A stretch of DNA of 64,000 nucleotides from Gillisia limnaea DSM 15749 (GCF_000243235.1 NZ_JH594606.1:3493709-3557708); one strand, 5' to 3'; shown: positions 25,440 through 34,512, counted from the stretch's first letter. Translations and numbers: made by a program. Notes: generated from the sequence alone by a model not told the origin.

Positions 25440-27377
25440 ATGTACAAAAAACTATGGTTTTGTGGTGCTTTGCTATGCACTGGCCTGTCCTTTTCACAAG
25501 AGATGGAAAATGTAGCAGTTGAATCTTTAGAGGAAGTAGTTCTAATAGATTCAAAATTTGAGTTAAAACGCGAAAACAGCGGAAAAGTGGTAACAAAAAT
25601 TACCGCAAAAGAACTTGAAAAATCTGGAGGACAAAGCCTTCCGGAGGTTATTAATCGTGTTAGCGGAATTGAAATCAATGGAACCAGGAGCAATGATGGC
25701 CAAAATTTAGGATATTATATTCGTGGAGGAAGAAACAGGGAAGTTGTGATTATGGTTGACGGAGTTCAATTAAGCGATCCTTCATCCATTTCAAATGATT
25801 TTGATCTTCGTCTTTTACCATTGGATCAGGTAGCTTCTATTGAAATAATTAAAGGGGCTTCCAGTACGCTTTATGGTTCCGGGGCAGCAGCAGCAGTAAT
25901 CAATATTACTACGAAAGAGCCGGTAGATAAGAAAATAGGATTGCAATTGCAATCTACTATGGGGACCAACCAAACTCAGCAAAATCTGGATTATGATATT
26001 GCGCAGTTTGATAATGCGGTTGGATTGAGCGGACGGTTATCAGATTTTAATTATCAGGTGAATTTTAGTCACCGGTATTCAAAAAATATGTCGGCAGTGA
26101 AATCACCGGATGAGGATATGGAATTTGAAGACGATCCTTTTTCAAAACAAAACGTGTATGCACGGGTTGGATATAAGATAAGCGAAAGGTTAAAATTCTA
26201 TTTCTACGGAAATTTTGACAAGTTCAGTTCCTCTTTTGATGATGCTTTCATGTATGCGGATGCTGATAATAAATTGAATAGTGAACAATTCCGCACCGGA
26301 AGTCATTGGGAGGCTACTTACAAGAACGGAAGTTTCATCTTTAGCGACAGTTATTCAGAATTGAACAGGGAAATTGTGTCTGGTTTTCCTAATAAATATG
26401 ATAGCAAAGTTTATGCTTTTGACACGTATAATAAATATATCTTCAATGAAAAATTTCATACTGTAATTGGATTAAATGGTATTTTTAGTAGTTTCAACAG
26501 TTATAATATTCCTTTTGGCGAAACAAATTTTGAACAGAGCGTGAGTGATGACGTTGCATCGTTTAATATTGTGGATCCCTATGTTAATGTAGTCTATGTA
26601 TCCGGTTTCGGATTTAATCTCAACACAGGAACAAGATTGAATATTCATAGCGAGTACGGCACTAATTTGGTTTATAATGTAAATCCCTCTTACAGTTTTG
26701 ACCTGGAAGCCGGATATGTAAAAGCGCTTGCTTCATACAGTACTGCTTATATTACGCCTTCTTTATTTCAATTGTTCGATTCAAACTTTGGAAACCGGGA
26801 TTTGAGGCCAGAGGAAAGCAGCACTATGGAAGCAGGATTTGAATACCAGGGAGAAAACTTCAGCCTGAGCGGAATTTACTTCAGAAGGAATTCGGAAAAT
26901 TTTATAGATTTTGTAACGATTGATCCTGAAAATTTCATTTCAGAATACCAGAACATTTCAGAAGAGTTTACAGCTAAAGGGGTAGAGGTAGAGTTAAACA
27001 TCGATATTCTGGAAAACCTTGGTTTTTCTGGAAATTATACTTTTACCGAAGCTGCAGAAAGATTTGCGCTGCGAATTCCCAAACATAAAGTGAATGGAAG
27101 TCTCAATTGGACGGTAAATGAAAAAACCTTCACATCGTTGAGGTATCAATTCAACGATGACAGGACAGACAACTTTTTTAATAATGAAACTTTTGTAAAT
27201 GAAGTAGTTGTGCTGGAAAGTTATGGCATTCTAGATTATTACATCAGCCACCAGATCAATAAAAATATAAAGATTTTTGGTGGTGTGACCAATATTACGA
27301 ATGAAGAATTTCAGGAAATTTATAGATTTAATACCCGGGGTAGAAATGCCCGATTTGGAGTGAACCTTAATTTCTAA
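25440..27377 (+). CDS. btuB: TonB-dependent vitamin B12 receptor (BtuB-like)
   Basis: A 645-residue outer-membrane receptor with signal peptide (1-20, SFSQ). The plug domain (about 40-155) has KITAKELEKSGGQSLPEVI, YIRGGRNREVVIMVDGVQL and IEIIKGASSTLYGSGAAAAVINI. The barrel ends in the aromatic terminus NARFGVNLNF. There is no carboxypeptidase-like N-terminal extension, as in BtuB and unlike SusC-type receptors. The upstream cobalamin riboswitch and the divergent BtuFCD-like importer together support B12 as substrate. Codons around 265-300 have a decayed copy at 29.08 kb. Confidence 0.93.
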   Translation: MYKKLWFCGALLCTGLSFSQEMENVAVESLEEVVLIDSKFELKRENSGKVVTKITAKELEKSGGQSLPEVINRVSGIEINGTRSNDGQNLGYYIRGGRNREVVIMVDGVQLSDPSSISNDFDLRLLPLDQVASIEIIKGASSTLYGSGAAAAVINITTKEPVDKKIGLQLQSTMGTNQTQQNLDYDIAQFDNAVGLSGRLSDFNYQVNFSHRYSKNMSAVKSPDEDMEFEDDPFSKQNVYARVGYKISERLKFYFYGNFDKFSSSFDDAFMYADADNKLNSEQFRTGSHWEATYKNGSFIFSDSYSELNREIVSGFPNKYDSKVYAFDTYNKYIFNEKFHTVIGLNGIFSSFNSYNIPFGETNFEQSVSDDVASFNIVDPYVNVVYVSGFGFNLNTGTRLNIHSEYGTNLVYNVNPSYSFDLEAGYVKALASYSTAYITPSLFQLFDSNFGNRDLRPEESSTMEAGFEYQGENFSLSGIYFRRNSENFIDFVTIDPENFISEYQNISEEFTAKGVEVELNIDILENLGFSGNYTFTEAAERFALRIPKHKVNGSLNWTVNEKTFTSLRYQFNDDRTDNFFNNETFVNEVVVLESYGILDYYISHQINKNIKIFGGVTNITNEEFQEIYRFNTRGRNARFGVNLNF

Positions 27378-27390
27378 AATTCGGCATATA

Positions 27391-27422
27391 AAAAAGGGTT
27401 TCAAAAATTGAAACCCTTTTTT
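27391..27422. terminator. bidirectional terminator between btuB and the S41 protease gene
   Basis: AAAAGGGTTTCAA (27392-27404) pairs with TTGAAACCCTTTT (27408-27420), with T runs on both strands. Confidence 0.88.
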
Positions 27423-27440
27423 ACTTTTTAAATGATTCTA

Positions 27441-28919
27441 TTACTTGATAACAGGCAAATCCTTATTATCAATATACATTTTCTGGTATTCCGGTTCAAA
27501 CATTTTACTGTTACCAACTCTAGTATATGTCTTAACATTGGGAACAGAGCTTCTGTTTCCCTGAATAATATCTATTGCCAGTTTTAGCAAAGGCTCATTG
27601 GGATCCCCCAGGACACCTAAATTCGTCACGTCTTCCGGCAATTCATGATCGGGATTTAGTCCGTTGACAAAATCGGATACGTTATTTTTATTTGACGACT
27701 TTAGGACCAGCGGTTGCATTGCATAATGGTGATTTGTATTAAGACCATTACTATCCTTAGAAAAATCCGGAGAATCATATATAGCTACCGACGCCTGGAA
27801 TTTTCCTGTGGTCACGTCACCTATATGGATCACATCAATATATGGATTCAGGCCATTGATAATAAGTTCACTTGCAGATGCGGTTTCCTTAGTTGTTAAA
27901 ACGAAAACCCTGTTCAAATTCAAACTGTTTATGCCGGTTCCAGTTCTAATTTGGGTGTTAAAATTATTTTTTAGCCTTTCCGGATCGTTTTGTTCAAAAT
28001 GAGTCTGGTATTTTTCGTTCCACTCCTCAATCATAAAAACCTGATTAGCAAACTGACCGGTGATCATAGCTGCAAGGTCTGTAGCCGTTCTTACAGAACC
28101 ACCTCCGTTATATCGCAGGTCAAGCACCAGGTCTGAAACTCCAGCGCCCTTAAAAGTGCTGAAGGCAGCATTTAATTCCTCGTCAAAATCTTGGTCAAAA
28201 CTATCATAGTACAAATACCCCACTTTTCTACCGGACACATTTAAGATTTTCGCTTCCCCAACAGGGTTAGCGCTAAAAGCACCTGTATTTAAGGAAATTG
28301 TTCGATCTAATTCCCTTATTTGGTTTCCATCAATTTCAGCCAGTCCTATTGAGAAATTTGATAATGAAGCAAGGCTCCGAAAATTTGAAGAGGTAAGGGA
28401 AGTTCCATTGATCCTAGTGAAGATCATCCCTCTTTCTACTCCCTTTGCAGCTGCAGAAGAATTGGGTAAAACCAATTTCACGAAACCAAAAACATCTGTG
28501 CCGTCACTACCGTAGGCAGAAAGACCAAATTCCATTCCTGTACCAGTTTTATTCGTACTCATCTTGTTCATTTCCCTATAATCTTCAATCAAATAACTGA
28601 ACCTATCCTGATCGGCCATCAGTCTTTCGAAAAGATTACTGGGCGATGAAAAGTTCTCTAAAAAATTAATTTTTTCTTCTTCACTCTCAAAATAATCATC
28701 TGCCAGAGCGGGTACATGTGCTTTATAAAGGTATATATCGTTCATTCCCCGGTAGATAAAATTCTCGACTTCCAATTTATCTTCCGGTTGAGTTTCCGGA
28801 GTGGTAGTAGCCGTTTCTTGATTCTCCTCTATGTTTTTAAAGTCTTCAGAATCACTAGAACAGGATAATATTGCAAAACTCGTTAGAAGAGAAAATAAAT
28901 AGGTTTTATATATATTCAT
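27441..28919 (-). CDS. S41-family peptidase lipoprotein (copy A)
   Basis: A 492-residue lipoprotein (lipobox AILSC, Cys20) with an acidic, Thr-rich linker to about 50. An N-terminal helical domain contains VENFIYRGMNDIYLYKA. A PDZ-like region (about 145-200) and the S41 tail-specific protease domain follow. The dyad is Ser348 in ASASE and Lys373 in TTGKFQ, exactly 25 residues apart as in Prc. YDSF and LDLRYNGGGS are other S41 landmarks. It probably acts on proteins or peptides in the periplasm or at the cell surface. It is closely related to copy B at 29.2 kb. A large stem-loop (28928-28984) lies just before the start codon. Confidence 0.92.
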   Translation of the reverse strand: MNIYKTYLFSLLTSFAILSCSSDSEDFKNIEENQETATTTPETQPEDKLEVENFIYRGMNDIYLYKAHVPALADDYFESEEEKINFLENFSSPSNLFERLMADQDRFSYLIEDYREMNKMSTNKTGTGMEFGLSAYGSDGTDVFGFVKLVLPNSSAAAKGVERGMIFTRINGTSLTSSNFRSLASLSNFSIGLAEIDGNQIRELDRTISLNTGAFSANPVGEAKILNVSGRKVGYLYYDSFDQDFDEELNAAFSTFKGAGVSDLVLDLRYNGGGSVRTATDLAAMITGQFANQVFMIEEWNEKYQTHFEQNDPERLKNNFNTQIRTGTGINSLNLNRVFVLTTKETASASELIINGLNPYIDVIHIGDVTTGKFQASVAIYDSPDFSKDSNGLNTNHHYAMQPLVLKSSNKNNVSDFVNGLNPDHELPEDVTNLGVLGDPNEPLLKLAIDIIQGNRSSVPNVKTYTRVGNSKMFEPEYQKMYIDNKDLPVIK

Positions 28920-28927
28920 AAATAATA

Positions 28928-28984
28928 GTTTTTGGAGTTAATATAGAAGCCAGAACTTCAGGCTTCTACATCAACTCCAAAAAC
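28928..28984. repeat. long imperfect inverted repeat upstream of S41 copy A
   Basis: Outer arms GTTTTTGGAGTT (28928-28939) and AACTCCAAAAAC (28973-28984) enclose inner arms TAGAAGCC (28944-28951) and GGCTTCTA (28961-28968). There is no T run after either arm, so it is not a standard terminator. It lies within 10 bases of the start codon and would be in the mRNA leader. Confidence 0.7.
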
Positions 28985-29063
28985 CGAACCATTAATTAGA
29001 TGATTTTGAAAAATCGATTACTTTCGAATTCCCCGAAGGATCCGAAGGCTTACTTAGGAGGTA

Positions 29064-29178
29064 CTTATTTACCTTTTCGCTTTTGATGATGCTTTCACGT
29101 GTACGGATGCTCATAATAAATTGAATCGTGAACAGTTGCTCACCCGAAGTCATTGATTTTATTTACAAAGAGGAACTA
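29064..29178 (+). pseudogene. decayed fragment of a btuB-like receptor gene
   Basis: Bases 29080-29156 match btuB bases 26233-26309 without gaps at roughly 88% identity by eye. The encoded segment FDDAFTCTDAHNKLNREQ corresponds to receptor FDDAFMYADADNKLNSEQ. The frame ends at TGA (29154-29156), where btuB has TGG, and weaker similarity continues to about 29178 with a one-base shift (TATTTACAAAGAGGA against TACTTACAAGAACGG). Upstream similarity fades quickly and a stop occurs at 29055. Only about 5% of a receptor gene remains. It sits between the two S41 genes, in the position and orientation btuB has next to copy A. Confidence 0.8.
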
Positions 29179-29212
29179 AAAAGGGGTTGCGATTTAATCG
29201 AAACCCCTTTTT
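29178..29212. terminator. bidirectional terminator next to S41 copy B
   Basis: AAAAAGGGGTT (29178-29188) pairs with AACCCCTTTTT (29202-29212), with an inner CGAT/ATCG stem. Its position and general sequence resemble the terminator after btuB (27391-27422). Confidence 0.85.
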
Positions 29213-29231
29213 AATTAACATACTTATTGAC

Positions 29232-30695
29232 TTATTTATTGATAAGTTCTGGAATTTTGTCAATATACATCTTTTGATAATCCAGTTGATCCATTCCACT
29301 TTCTCCAACCGGCTTAAATAATTCCTTAGACTCAGGAATAGAAATCCTATTTCCAAGGATTACATCCAAAGCCAACTTTAAAAAGGGTTCATTAGGATCT
29401 CCCAACTGTCCAAGGTTTTGGTAATCCTCTGAAATCACATAATCTGGATCCAGTCCGTTGATATAATCTGAAACTCCTGCAGAATTTACCGATTTCAAAA
29501 CCAAAGGCTGAATTGCATAGGTATGAGTGGTGTTTGCATTAGTTCTTCCAAAGTTTTGAGAATCATATAAAGTAACCGAAGCCTGGAATTTCCCGGTGGT
29601 GGTTTCACCAATTTGTACCACATCTATATAAGGATCAAGGCCGTTAATTACCAATTCGCTGGCCGAAGCAGATCTTCCTGTGGTTAGAACATACACCTTT
29701 CCAAGATTTAGACTATTAATTACTTCTCCTGTTTTTAGTGTGGTGTTAAATTTATTTAAAAGCCTCTCTGGATTTGTGCTTTGAAAGTGTGCTTGATATT
29801 CAGCATTCCATACTTCTTTCATAAATAATTGACCTGCAAACTGTCCGGTGATCATAGCTGCCATATCTGTGGCGGTTCTAACAGATCCCCCCCCATTGTA
29901 ACGAAGATCCAAAACAAGATCTGATACGTTAGCGGTCTTGAATTCCCCAAACGCATCGTTCAATTCTTTATCGAAATCGGCTGTAAAACTGTCGTAATAA
30001 ATATAGCCTACGTTTTTACCCTCAATTTCAAGTACTTTGGAAACGAATACCGGGTTTTTAACATATTCCCGTTTGGTCAATGTGAAGGTTTCTTCAAGAT
30101 TGATAATATTAGATTCTTCCAGTTTAGCAAGGCCAATTGTAAAAGTATCTGGAGCTAAAAGTGTTGAAAAGTTCGTATCGGTTAATTGTTGTCCATCTAC
30201 TCTGTTAAAGATCATCCCTCTCTCTACACCCTCTTCATCTGCAGAAGTATTGGGAAGGACAAGTCGAACGTATGCAAATATTTCGCTACAGCTGCTACAA
30301 TTTCTCACCAAACCATAGGATAAACCAGAGGTTTTGCTTACCCCGCTGAATAAGCGTTCAAGTTCAACATAATCATCAACTATCCAACTAAATTTATCCT
30401 GACTAGCAGTAACGCCATTATCAAAAAGATCTTCTGGAGAAGAATAATTATCTAAAAAGTTGTTTCTTTCAGCCTGAGTAGCAAAAGCGTCATCAGCTAA
30501 TTTTGGAACATCCGCTTTATAGAGATAATAAAAGTTCATCCCGCGATAAATAAAATTTTCCACAACTAAACTACGTTCTCCAGCAACCGGAGGTGTAGGT
30601 CCTTTATCATCTGCATCATCAGAACAGGAGATTGTAATGCCGCCAAATAAAAAGACAAGTAAAACAAGTTTGTAAATTTTCATAGAATTTTTCAT
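29232..30695 (-). CDS. S41-family peptidase lipoprotein (copy B)
   Basis: A 487-residue paralogue of copy A with the same order of domains: lipobox ITISC (Cys24), linker, helical domain with VENFIYRGMNFYYLYKADVP, PDZ-like region and S41 protease domain. Ser344 (SASASE) and Lys369 (TTTGKF) keep the 25-residue spacing. Long blocks such as RYNGGGSVRTATD and MAAMITGQFAGQ are almost the same as in copy A, while the linker and a CSSCS insertion (about 133-137) are specific. Conserved active sites in both copies suggest both are functional. The duplication unit seems to have included the adjacent receptor gene. Confidence 0.92.
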   Translation of the reverse strand: MKNSMKIYKLVLLVFLFGGITISCSDDADDKGPTPPVAGERSLVVENFIYRGMNFYYLYKADVPKLADDAFATQAERNNFLDNYSSPEDLFDNGVTASQDKFSWIVDDYVELERLFSGVSKTSGLSYGLVRNCSSCSEIFAYVRLVLPNTSADEEGVERGMIFNRVDGQQLTDTNFSTLLAPDTFTIGLAKLEESNIINLEETFTLTKREYVKNPVFVSKVLEIEGKNVGYIYYDSFTADFDKELNDAFGEFKTANVSDLVLDLRYNGGGSVRTATDMAAMITGQFAGQLFMKEVWNAEYQAHFQSTNPERLLNKFNTTLKTGEVINSLNLGKVYVLTTGRSASASELVINGLDPYIDVVQIGETTTGKFQASVTLYDSQNFGRTNANTTHTYAIQPLVLKSVNSAGVSDYINGLDPDYVISEDYQNLGQLGDPNEPFLKLALDVILGNRISIPESKELFKPVGESGMDQLDYQKMYIDKIPELINK

Positions 30696-30811
30696 ATAAT
30701 TTTTAATAGGGTGTTAAAAGTAACTCCAATTGAAATTTAAAAAAAATTTTGTAACAAATTACTTTTAAGTTCGTCGTAAATATAAGAAGGTCAATTCAAA
30801 ACCAACGTTAA

Positions 30812-31321
30812 ATGAATCAAAAAACCTTTATTGGTGTTGTAAATCCGGTTAAGGATAAAATGTACCGTTTGGCACTTCGATTGTTGATTTCTAAAGATTC
30901 TGCTGAAGATGCCACTCAGGAGGTTCTTTTAAAATTATGGAGCCGTAAGGATAAAATCAAGGATTATGCCAATATTGAAGCTTTTGCAATGACAGTCACG
31001 AAGAATTATTGCCTGGATCAGTTAAAATCCAAACAAAATAATAATTTAAAGATCGTACACACCAATTATGAAAGTCAGGACCGATCTGCTTTTGATCAAC
31101 TTGAAACAAATGACCGGTTAAAACAAATTTCGCTAATTCTGGAAACATTGCCGGAGCAACAAAAGTTGATTTTTCAATTAAGGGATATTGAAGAATATGA
31201 ATATGAAGAGATCTCCAAAGTAATGGATATGAATGAAACTGCCATAAGAGTGTCCCTTTCCAGGGCAAGAAAAAAAATTAGGATAGAACTGTTAAAAAAA
31301 GATAGTTATGGAATTACATAA
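30812..31321 (+). CDS. ECF-type RNA polymerase sigma factor
   Basis: A 169-residue sigma factor with region 2 at about 12-75 (MYRLALRLLISKDSAEDATQEVLLKLW) and region 4 at about 108-160 (LPEQQKLIFQLRDIEEYEYEEISKVMD, then ETAIRVSLSRARKKI). It overlaps the start of the next gene by 14 bases, a sign of translational coupling with its probable anti-sigma partner. The four-gene unit ends at a strong terminator at 32.9 kb. The regulon is unknown but usually includes the operon itself. Confidence 0.94.
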   Translation: MNQKTFIGVVNPVKDKMYRLALRLLISKDSAEDATQEVLLKLWSRKDKIKDYANIEAFAMTVTKNYCLDQLKSKQNNNLKIVHTNYESQDRSAFDQLETNDRLKQISLILETLPEQQKLIFQLRDIEEYEYEEISKVMDMNETAIRVSLSRARKKIRIELLKKDSYGIT

Positions 31322-31757
31322 ATTAGAATCCCTGGTTAAAAGATATGATGATGGGGGAACAACCCTGGAGGAAGAAAAATTATTAAAGAAATATTTCCAT
31401 TCAGAAAAAGTACCCGAACATTTAAAAGAATATGAAGTGATCTTCAGTTTTTCAGAAGAGGAAAAAAATATTTGTCATCCCGGGAAATTTAAATTAAAAT
31501 CGGACAAGAAATGGTATGCCATTATTGGGGTAGCTGCAAGCATTCTTATAGCTTTTGGAATCTTTACATTTCAAGAAAATCAACAACAAAATTTTCCCCA
31601 AAATGAACTGGGAACCATAGAAACACCTGAAGAGGCTTATTTTAAAGCTAAAGAAACGTTGCAAATGGTGGCACAGATTATGAATAACAGCAAAGAAGAA
31701 TTAGTGTACTTAGATGAATTTAATAAAACCAAAAATCAAATCATAAAAATTAAATAA
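31308..31757 (+). CDS. probable anti-sigma factor, single-pass membrane protein
   Basis: A 149-residue protein with a cytoplasmic N-terminal half (LESLVKRYDDGGTTLEEEKLLKKYF), one transmembrane helix (about 70-88, WYAIIGVAASILIAFGIF) and a periplasmic tail. The N-terminal helix-loop pattern with a D/E-rich turn resembles Bacteroidota membrane anti-sigma proteins, though a ZAS-type zinc motif is absent. The role rests on topology and on the overlap with the sigma gene. One base separates it from the next gene. Confidence 0.75.
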   Translation: MELHKLESLVKRYDDGGTTLEEEKLLKKYFHSEKVPEHLKEYEVIFSFSEEEKNICHPGKFKLKSDKKWYAIIGVAASILIAFGIFTFQENQQQNFPQNELGTIETPEEAYFKAKETLQMVAQIMNNSKEELVYLDEFNKTKNQIIKIK

Positions 31758-31758
31758 C

Positions 31759-32289
31759 ATGAAAAAATTAATCTTAATAATTACAATTGGCCTGATCTCT
31801 TTAGTGGGAAGTGCACAAAATTTCCAGAAGTATGAAACTATGAAAGATGTGGATGCCATGATAATGACCAGTAAGATGTTTAAACTTCTTGCAAAAGTGG
31901 ACATTAGTGCGGATGATCCAGAAGCACAGCAGTATTTAAATTTGATTGAAAATTTAAAGGAAATAAGGATTTTTACTACGAACCAGACCTCCATACAAAC
32001 TCAAATGGCGGCAGATGTTACCTCCTATTTAGGTAAAGGTTCACTGGAGCAGTTAATGCGGGTAAATGACGGAGGAAGAAATATAAAATTTTATTCTAAA
32101 CCCGGAAGAAATGAAAATTATGTAAGTGAACTTTTTATGTTCATGGAAGGCGAAAAGGATGGAAAGCCTATTTCAGTAATAATGAGCATTACCGGTGATA
32201 TTGATCTTACGCAACTTTCCAAGTTGGCTTCAGACCTGAAAGTTCCAGGAGCAGAGGAACTGAAGAATGTGAAGAAAAAATCAAAATAA
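31759..32289 (+). CDS. DUF4252 family exported protein
   Basis: A 176-residue protein with a signal peptide (1-20, GSAQ) and the DUF4252 pattern: DVDAMIMTSKMFKLLAKV, then LENLKEIRIFTTNQTS, and a C-terminal DGKPISVIMSITGDIDLTQL segment. The family is restricted to Bacteroidota, has no known function, and typically sits beside ECF sigma factors. It probably lies in the periplasm; there is no lipobox. The C-terminus is Lys-rich. Confidence 0.87.
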   Translation: MKKLILIITIGLISLVGSAQNFQKYETMKDVDAMIMTSKMFKLLAKVDISADDPEAQQYLNLIENLKEIRIFTTNQTSIQTQMAADVTSYLGKGSLEQLMRVNDGGRNIKFYSKPGRNENYVSELFMFMEGEKDGKPISVIMSITGDIDLTQLSKLASDLKVPGAEELKNVKKKSK

Positions 32290-32346
32290 AAAACCGGATT
32301 AGATTCTACTACCAGAAACGAATTATTGATTATAAAATTTAATATA

Positions 32347-32889
32347 ATGAAAAGTATAAAATTTATAGGGTTGGTTGCACTTGGCCTGCTTTTTAGTTGC
32401 AACAATGAGGAAAGCCTTCAGCAATATTATGTTGCAAATCAGGGAAACAACGAGTTTGTTGCTATTGATGTCCCTACAAGTATGTTTACCAGTTCTGATT
32501 CACTTAGCCCGGAGCAAAAAGCGACTATGGAGACCATCAAAAAAATTAATTTGCTGGCAATTCCAAAAAAAGCTGAAAATATTCAGATTATTGAAGATGA
32601 ACAGATCAAGATATCCGAAATCCTAAAAAATGAGAAGTATGAATTATTGATGCGTTACGGAGGAGGTGATACCCGTGTGGAAATCTATTATACAGGTGAT
32701 GAAGAAGCTGTAGATGAAATAATAGTTTATGGGTTTGATCAAGATCGTGGGATGGGACTTGCCAGAGTTCTTGGAGATGATATGAATCCAGGTGATATCT
32801 TAAGCTTGTTTAGATCTCTTGAGAAAGGCGATATTGATATGGATGGTTTGAAAGGAATAACTTCTATGTTTATAGAAAAAACAGAATAG
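32347..32889 (+). CDS. DUF4252 family lipoprotein
   Basis: A 180-residue lipoprotein (lipobox LLFSC) and a second DUF4252 member: KKINLLAIPKKAENIQI, a YELLMRYGGGDTRVEIYYTGDE segment, and ISLF-type C-terminal helix SLEKGDIDMDGL. It differs from its neighbour by lipid anchoring, so the pair may work at two envelope positions. The frame is open seven codons further back, but MKSIKFIGL is the proper signal start. Last gene of the sigma operon. Confidence 0.85.
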   Translation: MKSIKFIGLVALGLLFSCNNEESLQQYYVANQGNNEFVAIDVPTSMFTSSDSLSPEQKATMETIKKINLLAIPKKAENIQIIEDEQIKISEILKNEKYELLMRYGGGDTRVEIYYTGDEEAVDEIIVYGFDQDRGMGLARVLGDDMNPGDILSLFRSLEKGDIDMDGLKGITSMFIEKTE

Positions 32890-32908
32890 TTGATAAATAG
32901 AAATCTAG

Positions 32909-32945
32909 AAAGCCGGGGTATTCATATGGAAACCCCGGCTTCTTA
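32909..32945. terminator. bidirectional terminator between the sigma operon and purB
   Basis: AAGCCGGGGT (32910-32919) pairs with ACCCCGGCTT (32932-32941), a GC-rich stem with short T tails. Confidence 0.8.
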
Positions 32946-32962
32946 ATTCTAAAATCTTTGGT

Positions 32963-34300
32963 TTAAATACCGGTGTAATTCTGAGGAGTAATAGACTTTA
33001 ACTCTGTTTTAATTTCCTTAGAGATATTAAGGGTTTCAATAAAATTGGACATACTTTCTTTATTGATCACTTCATTTGTTCGGGTTAATCCTTTAAGAGC
33101 TTCATAAGGATTTGGATAACCTTCCCTTCTTAAAATGGTTTGAATCGCTTCTGCAACAACAGCCCAGTTATTTTCAAGATCTTGTTCAATTTTTGTTTTA
33201 TTCAGCAATAATTTATTTAAACCTTTAAGGGTCGATTGAAATGCGATAAGTGTATGGGCGATTGGCACTCCAATATTTCTTAAAACAGTACTGTCGGTTA
33301 AATCCCTTTGCAAACGACTTACTGGTAGTTTTGCCGAAAGATGTTCAAAAATAGCGTTGGCAATACCAAGATTCCCTTCACTATTTTCAAAATCTATGGG
33401 GTTTACTTTATGCGGCATCGCAGAGGATCCTACCTCGCCTTCTTTTATTTTTTGCTTGAAATAATCCATTGAAACATAGGTCCAGAAATCTCTGTCAAGA
33501 TCTAGCAAAATGGTATTGATCCTTTTTAAGGCATCAAAAAGAGCAGCCATATTATCATAATGTTCAATTTGAGTGGTAGGAAATGAATGGTCAAGTCCTA
33601 AAGTATCCTCTACAAATCCGGAACCGAATTCTTTCCAGTTCACCGACGGATATGCAACTTTATGCGCATTATAATTTCCTGTTGCACCACCAAATTTGGC
33701 GGAATGTGGAATCATACTCAAATTCTTTACCTGAGCCTTTAGCCTTGTTGTGTAAACCTCCATTTCTTTCCCCAGGCGGGTAGGGGATGCCGGTTGTCCA
33801 TGTGTTCTTGCCAAAAGTGGGATTGCTGCCCATTCTTTGCTTAAACCAGTTAATTTAACTATAATTTCATTTAATGAAGGCAAATAAACATTTTCTACAG
33901 CCTCTTTCAAACTTAAAGGTACAGCTGTATTATTTATATCCTGTGAAGTAAGGCCAAAATGGATGAATTCCTTAAATTCCTGAAGTTCCAGCTTATCAAA
34001 TTTTCCCTTGATGAAATATTCTACAGCCTTTACATCATGATTTGTTGTTTTTTCTATTTGCTTTACAGCTGCTGCATCAATAGCCGTAAAATTTTTATAG
34101 ATATCTCTTAGTTTTGAGAATGATTTTGTATCAATTTTCTTTAGTTGAGGTAAAGGCAATTTACAAAGAGCTATAAAATATTCAATTTCGACTCTAACCC
34201 TGTACTTTATAAGCGCCTCCTCACTGAAATAAATGATAAGGTCTTTGGTCTTTTGGTGATATCTCCCGTCTATTGGTGAAATTGCTGTAAGCGGCGTCAT
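32963..34300 (-). CDS. purB: adenylosuccinate lyase
   Basis: A 445-residue fumarase/aspartase-superfamily enzyme, cleaving SAICAR and adenylosuccinate in purine synthesis. The start MTPLTAISPIDGRY is typical of the E. coli-like PurB group. The signature loop GSSAMPHKVNPIDFEN carries the catalytic serine, and the TRTHGQPASPTRLGKE and LTSQDINNTAV segments hold the other active-site residues. It stands alone, convergent with the sigma operon. Confidence 0.97.
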   Translation of the reverse strand: MTPLTAISPIDGRYHQKTKDLIIYFSEEALIKYRVRVEIEYFIALCKLPLPQLKKIDTKSFSKLRDIYKNFTAIDAAAVKQIEKTTNHDVKAVEYFIKGKFDKLELQEFKEFIHFGLTSQDINNTAVPLSLKEAVENVYLPSLNEIIVKLTGLSKEWAAIPLLARTHGQPASPTRLGKEMEVYTTRLKAQVKNLSMIPHSAKFGGATGNYNAHKVAYPSVNWKEFGSGFVEDTLGLDHSFPTTQIEHYDNMAALFDALKRINTILLDLDRDFWTYVSMDYFKQKIKEGEVGSSAMPHKVNPIDFENSEGNLGIANAIFEHLSAKLPVSRLQRDLTDSTVLRNIGVPIAHTLIAFQSTLKGLNKLLLNKTKIEQDLENNWAVVAEAIQTILRREGYPNPYEALKGLTRTNEVINKESMSNFIETLNISKEIKTELKSITPQNYTGI

Positions 34301-34512
34301 TTTTATTAATTTAAATTTGAAGCGCTAAAGATAAGTCTTTACCAAATTTTAAAAAGACTGTTTTGATGTTAATTTAAAAATGATATTTTATCCTGCCAGG
34401 GAGTCTAATTTTCGGCCGTATACTCTTTCGATTCGGGCTGGATTTCATCGAGTTTCTGAATTCTATCTCCTATAATAACATATTAGCCTGATCAGAGGTC
34501 ATTTATTGAAGT

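Noticed and set aside
28985-29079. Possible extension of the receptor-gene fossil upstream
   Set aside because: A short LIYL-like similarity and a stop at 29055 are too weak to count beyond about 29064.
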